DNA from: Chondrilla cf. caribensis
Taxonomy: Eukaryota; Porifera; Demospongiae; Chondrillida; Chondrillidae
Direction: 5' to 3'
Length of the DNA: 25,000 nt
Assembly: GCA_964020155.1 (NCBI GenBank)
Contig: OZ026558.1
Coordinates: forward strand, 640,001 to 665,000
Below, in pieces: positions 15,015 to 24,984 of the stretch. The notes below the pieces were generated by a model. That model made no database searches, was not told the DNA's origin, and saw only the letters and a list, made by a program, of their open reading frames with translations. The first letter of the stretch is position 1, and each line of letters opens with the position of its first letter. Both the position numbers and the translations under genes were made by a program.

Positions 15015-18000
15015 CCACACCCACACACACGCATGCACGCATGCACGAACGCACACACACAGCATCAAGGTCCATCCCCTACACAAACAAACAAAACCTA
15101 CATGAAACTATTTTCATTATTACAACTACACAACAAAGGGAAGGAGTGATGTAGGCCAGCTCAGAAAACATACATAACACATGTAACATGTTTGTGAGGA
15201 CATGGATACATACAGTGACGTACACATATACATGGTCATACTATACTTACATGTTGTTTGAGCAGTAACACTACTCCCAGGACACCCTGTATGACTTGCA
15301 CAGTTGTTGTTTGGAATAACTGTAAATTGATACTCTGTATCAGGATCTAGCCCTCTGAAGGTACACGGACTGGTACAGTTCATACTCTTCCCACAGTTTG
15401 GTGATGATGTAGGACAGTAGGTGATGGCTGTGGATGTGGCTGGAGGAGAATTAGGAGGCTGTTCCCAGGAAACAGTTATAGCATCATTGTCGTCATGTGC
15501 AACAGCTACCACTCCCAAAGGACACATAGGAACAACTACAAGTTGGGAAGAAAGATAACATTTGTGTCAACAGACAAAGGTTTTGTCCGACATTACATTT
15601 TTAAATTTAATATGCCTACATGTAATTGGACCTTAATTTGGTGGATTGGATTGGATCCAATTGAAAAATATCTAGATCTAGTTCCAAAAGATACATGCAT
15701 GCATGTTTGCGTAAGAGTAGTATGAAATAATATTATGCATTATGTTTTATGTAGGAGGGAGGAATGATATGGGATGACCTAATTCCAAAAAGAAACTCAC
15801 GAAAACAGCGACAGTTTATCTCAGAGTTTTTAGGACTTCGTCGATAACAACAAATTTATTTGAAAGATTTGTGCATTAGAGAATCTTTCCTTTTTTGCAT
15901 GTGTATATTATGGGGTTGGAGAACTAGCCTAAGGGTGGAAATTTCGTTGAAGTCCAGATAAAATGTAATAACTGTAAATTCTATATACATGGTCAACAGT
16001 GCATGTAGGGATGAGTAACTCACCAACCAATATATTAGCCATTCCATTGACCTTGTTTGTGGAAGAATCGATACACTCAACCATTGCCCCACTGTCTGCA
16101 GTGGTGAACCCAGAGATAGCAATGGTAGAGGAATGGGTAACAACTCTATCAGTGGTGGTGATCCTATGAAAACCGGCTACGTCCTGGCCACTTTGGTTAC
16201 TTATATTGTTCATCCCATCCAATCCACTGATGGTCCACACAGCTGTTTGACCAGTTACACAACAAGTAAACGTCTGTTGACTATCACAATCCAACCAAAC
16301 AGTACCGTTTGGTGTCACACTACCTGAAGAGTGAGAATGTTTAATCATGTAACTGAAAATGATAGTTTGGTAATATTATACTAATAATTATGATTGAAAC
16401 AGCTGAAAATAAATGGAGAGTTGTTATTAAAAGTATTTGCTACAACACTATCATACTATTGTATCAGTACTGGTTGACATTGTGCACAAGCTATATAGAG
16501 ACCGAGTGAATTATATATCACCAACCAAGTATATGCATGTACAGTAAATACTAACCCACTGGAAACAATACTGACCCTGTGACACTGCCTATTGTTCTGT
16601 ATGTATCCCATACTAATTGCACATGCTTTATGTATATACAGTCCAACTTGCTCATACCTTGAAGGGCACACCAAATCTATTAGAGGTACGTACTGTCAGT
16701 GCATGAGCTAGGGACTGAGTGAAGTGTACTCACTAACCAGGCTGGTGTATGACATTGCACGTACTAACCCAGGTGTTTACTTAGCAAGTTGTACTGTATA
16801 ATACAGTGAATTCTTGTTAATCCGCCGCAATTTGTTTTCAAAGAATATGGTGGATTAATGCGTTTGGCGGGTTAACAGGATATACACGGTACTTGTACAT
16901 TATATTGGTACCGGGAAATTGTGGCGAAATAAAAGGTTTGGCAGATACAGTGATGGCAAATTAAACAGAATTCACTGTATTATCATGCACACCCAACCGA
17001 TGCTCATATATGCATATAATTATACTCACAAGTTACTTCAGCAGTAGCCCTATTCCCAGTACATCCAACAGCGCTTCCACGGTTGTTGTTTGGAATAACT
17101 GTAAAGCTGTACTCAATACCAGGACTAAGTCCTTCAATTATACAAGGATTAGAGGTACAGGTTCTGTTCTCACAGCTTTGTGCTGCAGTACAGTAGGTGA
17201 CTGTAGTGTATGTGACTGAAGGAGAATTAGGAGGTTGTTCCCAGGAAACACGGACAGCATCATTGTCATTGAGCGAAACAGCTTCCACTGTTGAGGGACA
17301 GGAAGGAACACCTACAAGTGCATGAGAAGAATCAATTATTAACGATAAATTATAATGAGGACTTGTGCCAGTACAATGCAAAGCTCTAGGACTGCCTGTA
17401 TGTTAGGACCACTTGTATGTTAGGACCACCTGTATGTTAGGACCACCTGTATGCTAGGACCACCTGTATGCTAGGACCGCCTGTATGTTAGGACCACCTG
17501 TATGTTAGGACCACCTGTATGTTAGGACCACCTGTATGTTAGGACCACCTGTATGTTAGGACCACCTGTATGTTAGGACCACTTGTATGTTAGGACCACC
17601 TGTATGTTAAGACCACCTGTATGTTAGGACCACCTGTATGTTAGGACCGCCTGTATGTTAAGACCACCTGTATGTTAGGACCACCTGTACGTTAGGACCA
17701 CTTGTATGTTAGGGCCACTTGTATGTTAAGACCACCAGTATGTTAGGACCACCTGTATGTTAGGACCGCCTGTATGTTAGGACCGCCTGTATGTTAGGAC
17801 CGCCTGTATGGTAGGACCGCCTGTATGTTAGGACCGCCTGTATGTTAGGACCGCCTGTATGTTAGGACCGCCTGTATGTTAGGACCGCCTGTATGTTAGG
17901 ACCGCCTGTATGTTAGGACCGCCTGTATGTTAGGACCACCTGTATGTTAGGACCACCTGGTCGTGTACACTTGATCATGGGAAACTGTACATGTCAGAGA

Positions 18001-19927
18001 CATATATTAGGGTTATTGGTGTATATCCTCACGACCTATTAAACTTGAGTACGCTATTATAATAAAATTAAGAATGTGAAATAAATACTCCACAACAGTG
18101 CACTCAACTAAGGTTTAAATATTCACATCTATTTGCAAATCACAAATCCCACTTCTCAACTCACCATCATCGTCAATGATGGATATGAGGACTGTGTCAG
18201 GGTGGGTAGACTGGATGGGATCAAGTGGATTGTCTGTTAACCTCAGAGCACAGGTGAAAGATTTTGTCGGTTCGACAATGTCATCATCAATTGTTTGAAT
18301 TCCCACTGCTGCTGATGTTATGGGAGGCTCGAGTAAAGGATCATAAAACACCAGCCTGTATCTACCTGTAGGACCTTTAGGGTCAAAGTCCACATTTTCT
18401 AACGCTATCAAGAGATGAGGAAAATGAAAGAAATGAGTAACACAGCATGACATAGGACATCCACACAATCTATCAAACATTTATCCAAGAGTCTTTTTCC
18501 ATGCAACACTTTGAAATTTGCGTAGTTACATACATTTTACCAAACTACTGTGATTTATCCAGTGCATTTTGCGAAGCAAACACAAACAACTATACACCAG
18601 GTTTATGGCAGCCACTGTATTGTTTATCACGGCCGATTGAAATGTATTGAATATACATTATTCTACATGGACTACAAATGTTTAGTACATAAAAAGAACA
18701 AATACTGCATGTGGTGCCTTGATAAACCGACATTCTTTGGGGGGAATGAATGCATTTTAGATTGATATTATTTATTATGAATTTCATTTACTATTTATAC
18801 TAACCATAGTACCGTACAGTGGGAAATTTTGTGGAACAAAATTTTCCCAGATGGCTCCAAATATGAAAATTCGCAGATAGAATTTTCGTGAATGCTGGTC
18901 ACAGTCACGTGATATAACAACGAGAATGCCTATTTTGCAGGTAAAATTTTCGCAGACATTAGGCCAACTGTGAAATCCGTGTAAATTTTGTCCCATGAAA
19001 ATTTCCCGTTATATGGTATTTTAGTACAGTGAATACTCGTCAATCCGCCACTGCTATATCTACCAATCCTTTTAATCCACCACAATTTCCCAGTACCAAT
19101 ATAATGTACAAGTACCGATGAATATCCAGTTAATCTGCCAAACTCGTTAATCCACCATATTCTTTAAAACCAATTGCGGCGGATTAACGAATATTCACTG
19201 TATGTATACGTAGTTTCCGATGGATGATGCGTTCCATACATAATCAGGTCAAATTATGGGAATTATGAGATTTTGGGTTATATATTGATCCAGAGGTGTT
19301 GGATTATGGAGGATTAACCATAAAATTAGTGTACAAGGATAATCGGCCTATATCTATAGAATCTTTATTAAGAGTGGCTGCATCAGAGAAAGTACATGGT
19401 ATATCATGCAAGGGAATGCAACTCTTGCAGTTGCCCCTTCTCCATCTAGTGAAGTGCAAAAATTATTAAGCTAGAGTGTACATTACTCCATATATGGACT
19501 GAGTGTATTCAGTCAAAATTGAAATATTTACCTACCACCTATAGCTGACCAAAAAAATAGATACATAGATGAACTGAAGTGTCTGGCTATGCTACACTAC
19601 ACAACATATGTATGATGCATAACGTAGAATTGATTCTCAACTACACATACTTGAAGTGTAAAGTATTACATGAGGAGAGTGGAAGCTCACCCCTCTACCA
19701 CACCTGGTTGTAGAAAATTGTGTCTCTCTAGCTCAAAACAAATCAATCCAATTTGAAGTGGTCTCTCAAAGGTACTCATGTGTACTTGACCAGTGACCAT
19801 CGCCTTCTCTCCCTCCTTCACAGAGATACGTGCCTGAGTGAAGTTTACCCTGAGAGCTGATTGGAGGAAAGTAGGAAGAATTACAATACATTGCTCTTTC
19901 CTACATCATGTGTATATTACATGTACT

Positions 19928-19978
<51 letters not shown>

Positions 19979-20259
19979 AAACATACGTGTATACATAATT
20001 TTGAATGATTTCAATTGAGGTTGACTATATATTTAACCTGAATCATAATCAAATCACATCTGATATCATTCAGTTGTATGTAACAATTAATGATAGGGAA
20101 TTCATACATTTATGTTTATGAATAGGGTCGCCATTGTGATTTAATCCACTAATTGTACTAATATACCTTAATTGGTAATTGTAAATACACCATACCGGTA
20201 TTTGGTGCATGTATAGAATGTATTTCATGCATGCACCCCCGCACACACACATGCACACA

Positions 20260-20321
<62 letters not shown>

Positions 20322-21084
20322 ATCATTATCTTCTATCTCCACTTGCACCCGTGATGGGGTACCTATTTGGATTCTACCAGCACAGGATTTTGAAGCAGAA
20401 ATGTTCATAATTTCCAGGTAGAAGGATTCAGGTCCTTCGTACAAATTATCACTAACCAGGGTGATTTGATAAGAGGAAGACACTTCAGAGTTTGGCTGGA
20501 AGGTGACTGTGAAAGGGTCATTTGACAGAGTATCTAAATCCAGAACAAAGTCTCCTGGACCTGCAAGTAACAAGGTGAGCCGTATAATATAGAAATTTCT
20601 CCATGAAAAAGTATCCTCATTCAATTCCATGCAGTTCTCTGTAGCACATGCATGCACATTATGCAGCTATTTACAGGAGATGACAAATGCATGTACATAA
20701 TATGCTCTGCTATTTGATGAATAGTCCGTACAACATGCAGCTTACCTTGAGATCCAATAGGAGTTGCATCAAAACTTACGTTCGCTAGACCGACGGTAAC
20801 ATCCACTGGACTTCCACAGTTCAAGTCGGGTAGACCGCTAGCGCTCAGGTTGACGGACAGCAAACCAGCGTCTTCGTCCGTAACGTACTTTCCCAGAGCA
20901 AACTTAACTTCGACTGGAATTGAAATGAACAAAATGGAGTAAACAACACGTTTCTCAGATCGAAGCTTAATTCGCATTCCTCACCATCACTCACTTGTCC
21001 TTGGACCTGACCATGGCTAGCTAAAAAGAGACCCAACGTAACGAAGAAAAGCGATCGCAAAAGTGTCGACTTTCGGTAACCCAT
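14410..21084 (-). CDS. Gene B: Calx-beta/FN3/Ig transmembrane receptor-like protein
   Basis: Nine coding exons (minus strand): 20985-21084, 20746-20913, 20321-20560, 19704-19856, 18165-18404, 17030-17311, 16024-16323, 15251-15535, 14410-14693. They total 2052 nt, 683 residues plus TGA. Every junction is phase 1 and every intron GT-AG. Order: signal peptide (MGYRKSTLLRSLFFVTLGLF), Calx-beta 1 (about 34-169), Calx-beta 2 (170-300), FN3 (301-394), Ig-like (395-494), FN3 (495-589), transmembrane helix (about 611-630) and a 50-residue acidic tail. The tail holds YEAV (649-652), two EEIEMTD units and NPAY (671-674). Exons 1-5 parallel gene A; the rest does not. I infer a type I cell-surface adhesion or recognition protein that may engage PTB-domain or endocytic adaptors through NPxY. 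Extra exons inside the longer introns cannot be excluded. Confidence 0.87.
14944..15062. repeat. (CA)n array in gene B intron 8
   Basis: About 120 bp of interrupted CA repeats between the second FN3 exon and the TM exon; UG in the gene sense. Confidence 0.93.
15251..15535 (-). CDS. Gene B exon 8: fibronectin type III domain 2
   Basis: 95 codons, phase 1-1. It shares VSWEQPPNSP, YC...C...C cysteine spacing, LDPDTEYQFTVIPNNN and GCPGSS...TTC with exon 6, so the two FN3 exons arose by duplication around the Ig exon or by exon copying. Confidence 0.9.
16024..16323 (-). CDS. Gene B exon 7: Ig-like domain
   Basis: 100 codons, phase 1-1. The Ig signature is visible: strand B cysteine (FTCCVTG), the strand C tryptophan (AVWTISG), then TIAISGFTTADSGAMVEC, which has the D-x-G-x-x-x-C pattern of strand F. 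The extra Cys next to the strand B cysteine is unusual. Confidence 0.8.
16804..16977 (+). mobile_element. 174-bp MITE, copy 1 (gene B intron 6)
   Basis: Terminal inverted repeats CAGTGAATTCTTGTTAATCC and, at the other end read inversely, CAGTGAATTCTGTTTAATTT. The flanks are TA at 16802-16803 and 16978-16979. It has no coding capacity. The TA target and CAGTG ends suggest a non-autonomous Tc1/mariner or pogo-like element. Copy 2 at 19027-19200 is inverted and colinear over its whole length. Confidence 0.88.
17030..17311 (-). CDS. Gene B exon 6: fibronectin type III domain 1
   Basis: 94 codons, phase 1-1. Hallmarks are VSWEQPPNSP in strand B, the LSPGIEYSFTVIPNN segment in strands E-F and a closing AEVTC. 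Extra cysteines (YCTAAQSC, CTSNPC) probably form disulfides. It is closely related to exon 8. Confidence 0.9.
17384..17959. repeat. 17-bp minisatellite, gene B intron 5
   Basis: About 34 copies of the unit found in gene A intron 5 (ATGTTAGGACCACCTGT), with CGCCT and CTTGT variants and a run of CGCCT units at 17758-17935. It ends 73 nt before the exon 6 acceptor in the gene sense, compared with 54 nt in gene A. Confidence 0.97.
18165..19856 (-). CDS. Gene B exons 4-5: Calx-beta 2
   Basis: Exon 4 (19704-19856, 51 codons) has TQARISVKEGEKAMVTGQ and FERPLQIGLICFEL. Exon 5 (18165-18404, 80 codons) has NVDFDPKGPTGRYRLVFYD, IQTIDDD, TKSFTCALRLT and VLISIIDDDG. The intron between them carries two MITEs (18812-19016 and 19027-19200). 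Confidence 0.85.
18405..18811. other. Gene B intron 4, unique part
   Basis: No exon or repeat recognised; AT-rich intronic sequence between exon 5 and the first MITE. Confidence 0.4.
18812..19016. mobile_element. 205-bp MITE, second family (gene B intron 4)
   Basis: The ends are inverted repeats: ccgtacagtgggaaatttt on the left and, read inversely from the right, ccatataacgggaaatttt. The flanks are TA at 18810-18811 and 19017-19018. The interior is rich in AAATTTTC/GAAAATTT-type words. No coding capacity. Confidence 0.75.
19027..19200 (-). mobile_element. 174-bp MITE, copy 2 (gene B intron 4)
   Basis: Inverted copy of the element at 16804-16977. It has the same length and a near-continuous alignment (for example GTACTTGTACATTATATTGG inside both), with TA at 19025-19026 and 19201-19202. 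It lies 10 bp from the 205-bp MITE. Confidence 0.88.
19201..19703. other. Gene B intron 4, 5' part
   Basis: No exon or repeat recognised in this intronic stretch. Confidence 0.4.
19929..19974. repeat. (CA)n in gene B intron 3
   Basis: About 46 bp of pure CA, close to the acceptor side of the intron between exons 3 and 4. Confidence 0.95.
20242..20320. repeat. (CA)n beginning at the gene B exon 3 donor
   Basis: About 79 bp. In the gene sense intron 3 starts GTGTGTGTG directly at GATG|, the same arrangement as gene A intron 3 but with a much shorter array. Confidence 0.96.
20321..20913 (-). CDS. Gene B exons 2-3: Calx-beta 1
   Basis: Exon 2 (20746-20913, 56 codons) has ALGKYVTDEDAG and SGLPDLNCGSPVDVTVGLAN. 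Exon 3 (20321-20560, 80 codons) has FTVTFQPNSEV, YEGPESFYLEI and VQVEIEDNDG. A run of about 70 identical bases is shared with gene A exon 3. As in gene A, the exon 3 donor is the first GT of a (GT)n repeat. Confidence 0.87.
20985..21084 (-). CDS. Gene B exon 1: signal peptide
   Basis: The ATG at 21082-21084 opens MGYRKSTLLRSLFFVTLGLF, and a polar segment GQVQGQVSD precedes the donor GATG|GTGAGG in phase 1. This parallels gene A exon 1 (YRK near the start, VQGQ at the cleavage region). Confidence 0.85.
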
Positions 21085-21941
21085 GACTGCAAAGACCGTA
21101 TAAAATGTATCCCGAGACCTCCTACTTAGAAACTATCCACCATAGAGTGGCAAAAATCATTCAAAGAAAGTTGGGCGGTTGCATCATTATTATCAGGTAG
21201 ACATTCACAGACAATACAAACCAATGGATCAATACCATGTCTCATACAAAACACATCCTATTATCATCTTTATACGCGGAACCAAGGTTAAGGTTCATGG
21301 ACCACCCTATATAGACTTCATTACACTGCTATTCATGCATGGCTCATCTTGAAGGGATTCTGCTGCTACTAGGATGACCCTCAATGCCACTTCAAAGTTA
21401 TCATAATATTATCCAAACTTGATATGTCTGATATGGGACGGTAGGGTATACGTGCATGGGTTTAATGGTAGCTGTAATTTTAATTAGACTCGCTGTTTAT
21501 ATTGCTTGTTGACCGGAGTGAAAATTCAAATTTCATGGCTGGTCACCACAGCCATTTCAGCTAGTGTCCATGTGACCCATCATAACTGAGCCTTTGTTGC
21601 CAGCTGCAGCTACCAAGATCTCCTCTATATGTTCATATAACTACAGTACTATAAATATTATATGTCATAGATTATTATGGTGTGTATATATATTCCAATG
21701 GAGGCCGGTGCTATATACAGACATCGATCTCATGCACGGTAACAAGCCAGATAATTACACAATTCATCATTGCAGGGTCACCATATATGGCCAATCCAGT
21801 GTCCATATGACATGTAACAACACAAAACCAACAAATACACCAGATCCTGTCTTGCATGTGTTTATAGTACAATACACCATAATTGTACTAGGAGAATGTG
21901 TACAGAATGAATAATTATCATTAACTCCTGGGATTGATTAC
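21085..21941. other. Intergenic region between gene B and gene D
   Basis: Holds the 5' flank of gene B and the 3' flank of gene D, both on the minus strand. The block at 21339-21437 resembles 13574-13680. A plus-strand open frame at 21594-21914 has no ATG at its start and no recognisable domain, so I do not call it. Confidence 0.45.
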
Positions 21942-22872
21942 TCATACATTTGAGTAGCGCCTCAGGCTTAATGGGAGCTGTTGCTTGGTGCTCCTATTCT
22001 TCTTATTAGTCCCACATGTTGTTGAGGCCCAAGCTGTTGAAGTCTTTCTCTGGGGGTGTTTGGTTTGTAAGTCCTGCTTTTGTTTGGTAGGTGAAATCTT
22101 TCTACCCTGGCTCTTATATGTGGGTGGAGTTATCAAGCTCCACCTCTCACACGTTGGTGGAGTTATCCGACCCTTCTCATTTGTGGGTGGGGTGAATAAA
22201 TTTTGTTCTTCAGTAGTTGCTTTCAGATCCCCTCTTGATAGGACTCCGTAGTCTGTAGTAATGGATGGTTGACCAACAGAATGGCTTCCTGTGAAATTTT
22301 CATGGTCAGTGGCTTCCTCATCACTTTCACTTTCTGATACTACAAGGAAGTGTCTTTCTGCATCAGTGAATATTCCTTCATTTGAAATCTTCCCCAACAT
22401 TTCTTCACCAAACGTTTGCTTTCGAGAAATCCGAGTAGGTAGAGTCATCGAAACCTGTCTTGGATCGCTCTCAAGATGCTCACTTGATCTTGATACATGT
22501 AAATCTTCCATGGAGTTCCACTTCCTGTGTGAGGAGACTACCAGCACCGCCTTCTTCCTCTCTAGTGTAGCTGCAGTTTCACACTCGGAAAAGCTACGTC
22601 TCCTGAACAAGGAAGCCATAAGGTTGGGTTGTGAGAGAAATCGAATATTGAAAAGGAAACTCCCTGTTTCAGTGAGATCTTTCCAAGTGTGTGTCATCCT
22701 GTGGACCTGTGGGAAAGGATCTCGGCTGTCTATTCTTGATGTGGCTTCACATTTAATTCGTTTCAGTTCTCTGGAATTCTGAAGTGGAAACAAGCATAGC
22801 ATGTGTAAACAGCTGTACTAAGACTAATAAAAATGCATACGTATATTCGAAAATTGGTAATACACACACACA

Positions 22873-22912
<40 letters not shown>

Positions 22913-22960
22913 CACACACATACACACATACACACACATGCATGCACATGCACATACACA

Positions 22961-23035
<75 letters not shown>

Positions 23036-23793
23036 AAACACACACGCAAACACGCATACCACTGATAGATTAGTACAACACTTAGTTTCGCTCCCTGCAC
23101 CAGATGATGTTGAAACTCTGCAATGTTGTAAAACAGGCCCACATGATAATTTCTTCTTAGCAGTATTTTCACCACTGATTGGCCTTCCAAAATCAATTTT
23201 GGATTGAATGTGGGAATAATCACTTTTAGATTTGGGCTTGACCTTTAATGTCTGAAAGTATATAGAAATGTTAAATGAATAGTACATCCACTCATCCATG
23301 CACACACACAGACACACACACGCGTGCGCATGCACACACACACACACATTATGAACTAATTCACAGAAATAAAAACTTCCACACATGACTAGGACTTCAT
23401 CACACTCACAGCAGGAGCAGACTGTTTTCTTTTGTTAGGAGATGAGTCCTTACGTGATTGACTCAACATGGTAGAACTGTGATGTGTAGAAGTCTGCGTC
23501 TTGGCCATTGTTTTCTTAGGACTGAGCACACTGCTACCATGACGACATCCCATAGCACTGGCTGGTCGAGACGACTCTCTCTTGCTGCTACTTCCCATGT
23601 CTGGTACAGACAAGTGCCTGCAGTGTCTGCATGCATGATCACATAGGGACAACATGAAATGTACACAACAATCAGAATTTTCATCAAACAGTGTAATTGT
23701 GTGCTTTATTGACTAAGTGAATACTTGTACGGTATTTGGAGACCGGACTGCAGTAAATAAACGTCTGCCTGTTATATCACTTAGAGAGAGAGC

Positions 23794-23850
<57 letters not shown>

Positions 23851-24116
23851 CAGTCATCGGCTGCAAGAATGGTGCGCACCTTTCCTTAGTGCGAAAAGAG
23901 TTAATTTTCGAGGACGCGTCCTCTATTCTCCTACAGGAGAAAACAAGTTTCAAGATCACGTGGTGGCAACATAACGTTAACATGATTCCTCGAGCAGACA
24001 AAGTACCTTCGGTCTTCTTGTCGACGAGGTAACGGGAAGAAAGGAGCTCCCCTCATCTGTAATCGTTCTCGACCCATAGTCTCCATATTATCCTTCGACA
24101 ACTTAGCAGCTTCCAT
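21942..24116 (-). CDS. Gene D: unrecognised Ser/Thr-Pro-rich protein
   Basis: Four exons: 24007-24116, 23410-23626, 23060-23251 and 21942-22778. Junction phases fit exactly (2, 0, 0), giving 1356 nt, 451 residues plus stop. The ATG at 24114-24116 has a good context (caaaATGG). I recognise no family. The protein has no signal peptide or membrane helix and is basic and serine-rich, so probably intracellular. Near the C-terminus three TPPT units recur (LFTPPTNEKGR, ITPPTCERWSL, ITPPTYKSQGR), followed by KISPT: a cluster of proline-directed phosphorylation-type sites. An acidic patch SESESDEEATDHE precedes them. A GIFTD-type segment (MLGKISNEGIFTDAER) vaguely recalls short motifs in some centrosomal proteins, but this is too weak to assign. 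It is divergently arranged with gene E. Confidence 0.72.
22861..23046. repeat. (CA)n array in gene D intron 3
   Basis: About 186 bp of interrupted CA repeat between exons 3 and 4; it starts about 14 nt after the exon 3 donor in the gene sense, where it reads UG. Confidence 0.95.
23796..23847. repeat. (GT)n in gene D intron 1
   Basis: About 52 bp of pure GT on the plus strand, so CA in the gene D sense, opposite to the orientation in the other introns of this window. Confidence 0.95.
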
Positions 24117-24261
24117 TTTGCACTGGTGTTCTCGGTGCGTTTTTATGTCGATCTTTTGCGTGTACTTCAACGCGAAAATGGCGCTAGGGAAATAACCTTC
24201 AACTTCACTATAAAACCGCTCCTTACGTCCTGCGTTCGAGGTGTATAACAGTATATACAAC
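24117..24261. promoter_or_regulatory. Bidirectional promoter of genes D and E
   Basis: Only 145 bp separate the divergent ATGs of gene D (24116) and gene E (24262). A TATAAAA at 24209-24215 lies about 50 bp before the gene E start, suitably placed for that gene. The segment and its flanks (about 23860-24400) are visibly richer in CpG than the rest of the window. Confidence 0.6.
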
Positions 24262-24984
24262 ATGGCTAGTTTCACGTCTCCTCAATGTCAGTACAGCGAC
24301 GTATCGATACCTGTTCGGGAACTTCGGCTGAAGTACCGGAAGGAATTGGCCCTCCTCTTAAACCCAGACGCGCCGTTGAATAACAATTGGTGTGAGTTAG
24401 CCGACCATCTTAGCTTCTCTTACGATGAAATCAAAGAGATTGAACGTAAAGGGAACAGGGACTCTCCAACACTGCTCCTATTACAAGACGTAAGTTCACC
24501 TAGGTTTTTACATAGGATTCTGTGGCGGCATACTAATACTTACTTGAAGTAAGGACTGTACAGTGGAACCTTGCTAATCCGACACCTTTCGGTGCAACAA
24601 AGATATGTCAGTTTATAACTATTGTCAGATTAAAGAGTTTTTTTAACGTATAGCTCGTAATAATAACCACGTTGAGTGAATGTTATGATCTATGTACACT
24701 GGAGATATGTGTCCATATAGTTGAGATGGGTGAACACACACAAACATGCATGTACACATGCACTTACGAACACTCATGTGAACATACACATGTATACATA
24801 TGCACATATGTATGTATACCCCCCACCCCACCCACAAGCAGACACACACATTATCACTTATAGGAGGATGTATATTTTCTGCAGCTGACTATTAGGAATC
24901 CACGTTGCACTGTTGAAGATTTAATTTCCATTTTGAAGAAGATGGACAGGAATGATTGTGTGTGTGTTCTTGAGAAAGCAAAAA
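24262..24984 (+). CDS. MYD88: Gene E: MyD88-like adaptor, death-domain exons (partial)
   Basis: Exon 1 (24262-24489, 76 codons) ends LLLLQD|GTAAG, phase 0. Exon 2 (24885-24984) follows acceptor ttttctgcag and ends at a GTACGT donor, phase 1. The protein opens MASFTSPQ; then IPVRELRLKYRKELALLLN matches the conserved lead-in of MyD88 (L/I-P-V, R/K-rich helix, L-x-L-x-L-N). A death domain follows: NWCELADHLSFSYDEIKEIE, then CTVEDLISILKKMDRNDCV. This order fits MyD88 better than IRAK/Pelle. MyD88 carries Toll/IL-1-type receptor signals to IRAK kinases through this domain. The TIR domain that would settle it must lie beyond the right edge, so the symbol is provisional. Confidence 0.8.
24490..24884. 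other. Gene E intron 1 with a possible transposon end
   Basis: 395-bp intron. Near 24556 the sequence tacagtggaaccttgctaat resembles one terminal repeat of the TA-target elements seen in gene B introns; no partner end was found. An irregular CA-rich stretch lies at about 24734-24850. Confidence 0.5.

Noticed and set aside
16456..16674. Minus-strand frame inside gene B intron 6
   Set aside because: No acceptor and donor pair in phase 1, no Ig, FN3 or Calx-beta pattern.
21594..21914. Plus-strand frame of 106 residues
   Set aside because: It starts at a TTG, shows no domain, and lies between two minus-strand genes without convincing splice sites.
23597..23655. Alternative starts for gene D at 23655 or 23599 (MGSSSKRE, resembling a myristoylation start)
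   Set aside because: The upstream exon 24007-24116 joins in exact phase to an acceptor at 23627, with a better start context, so these ATGs are probably untranslated intron or internal. An alternative internal promoter cannot be excluded.
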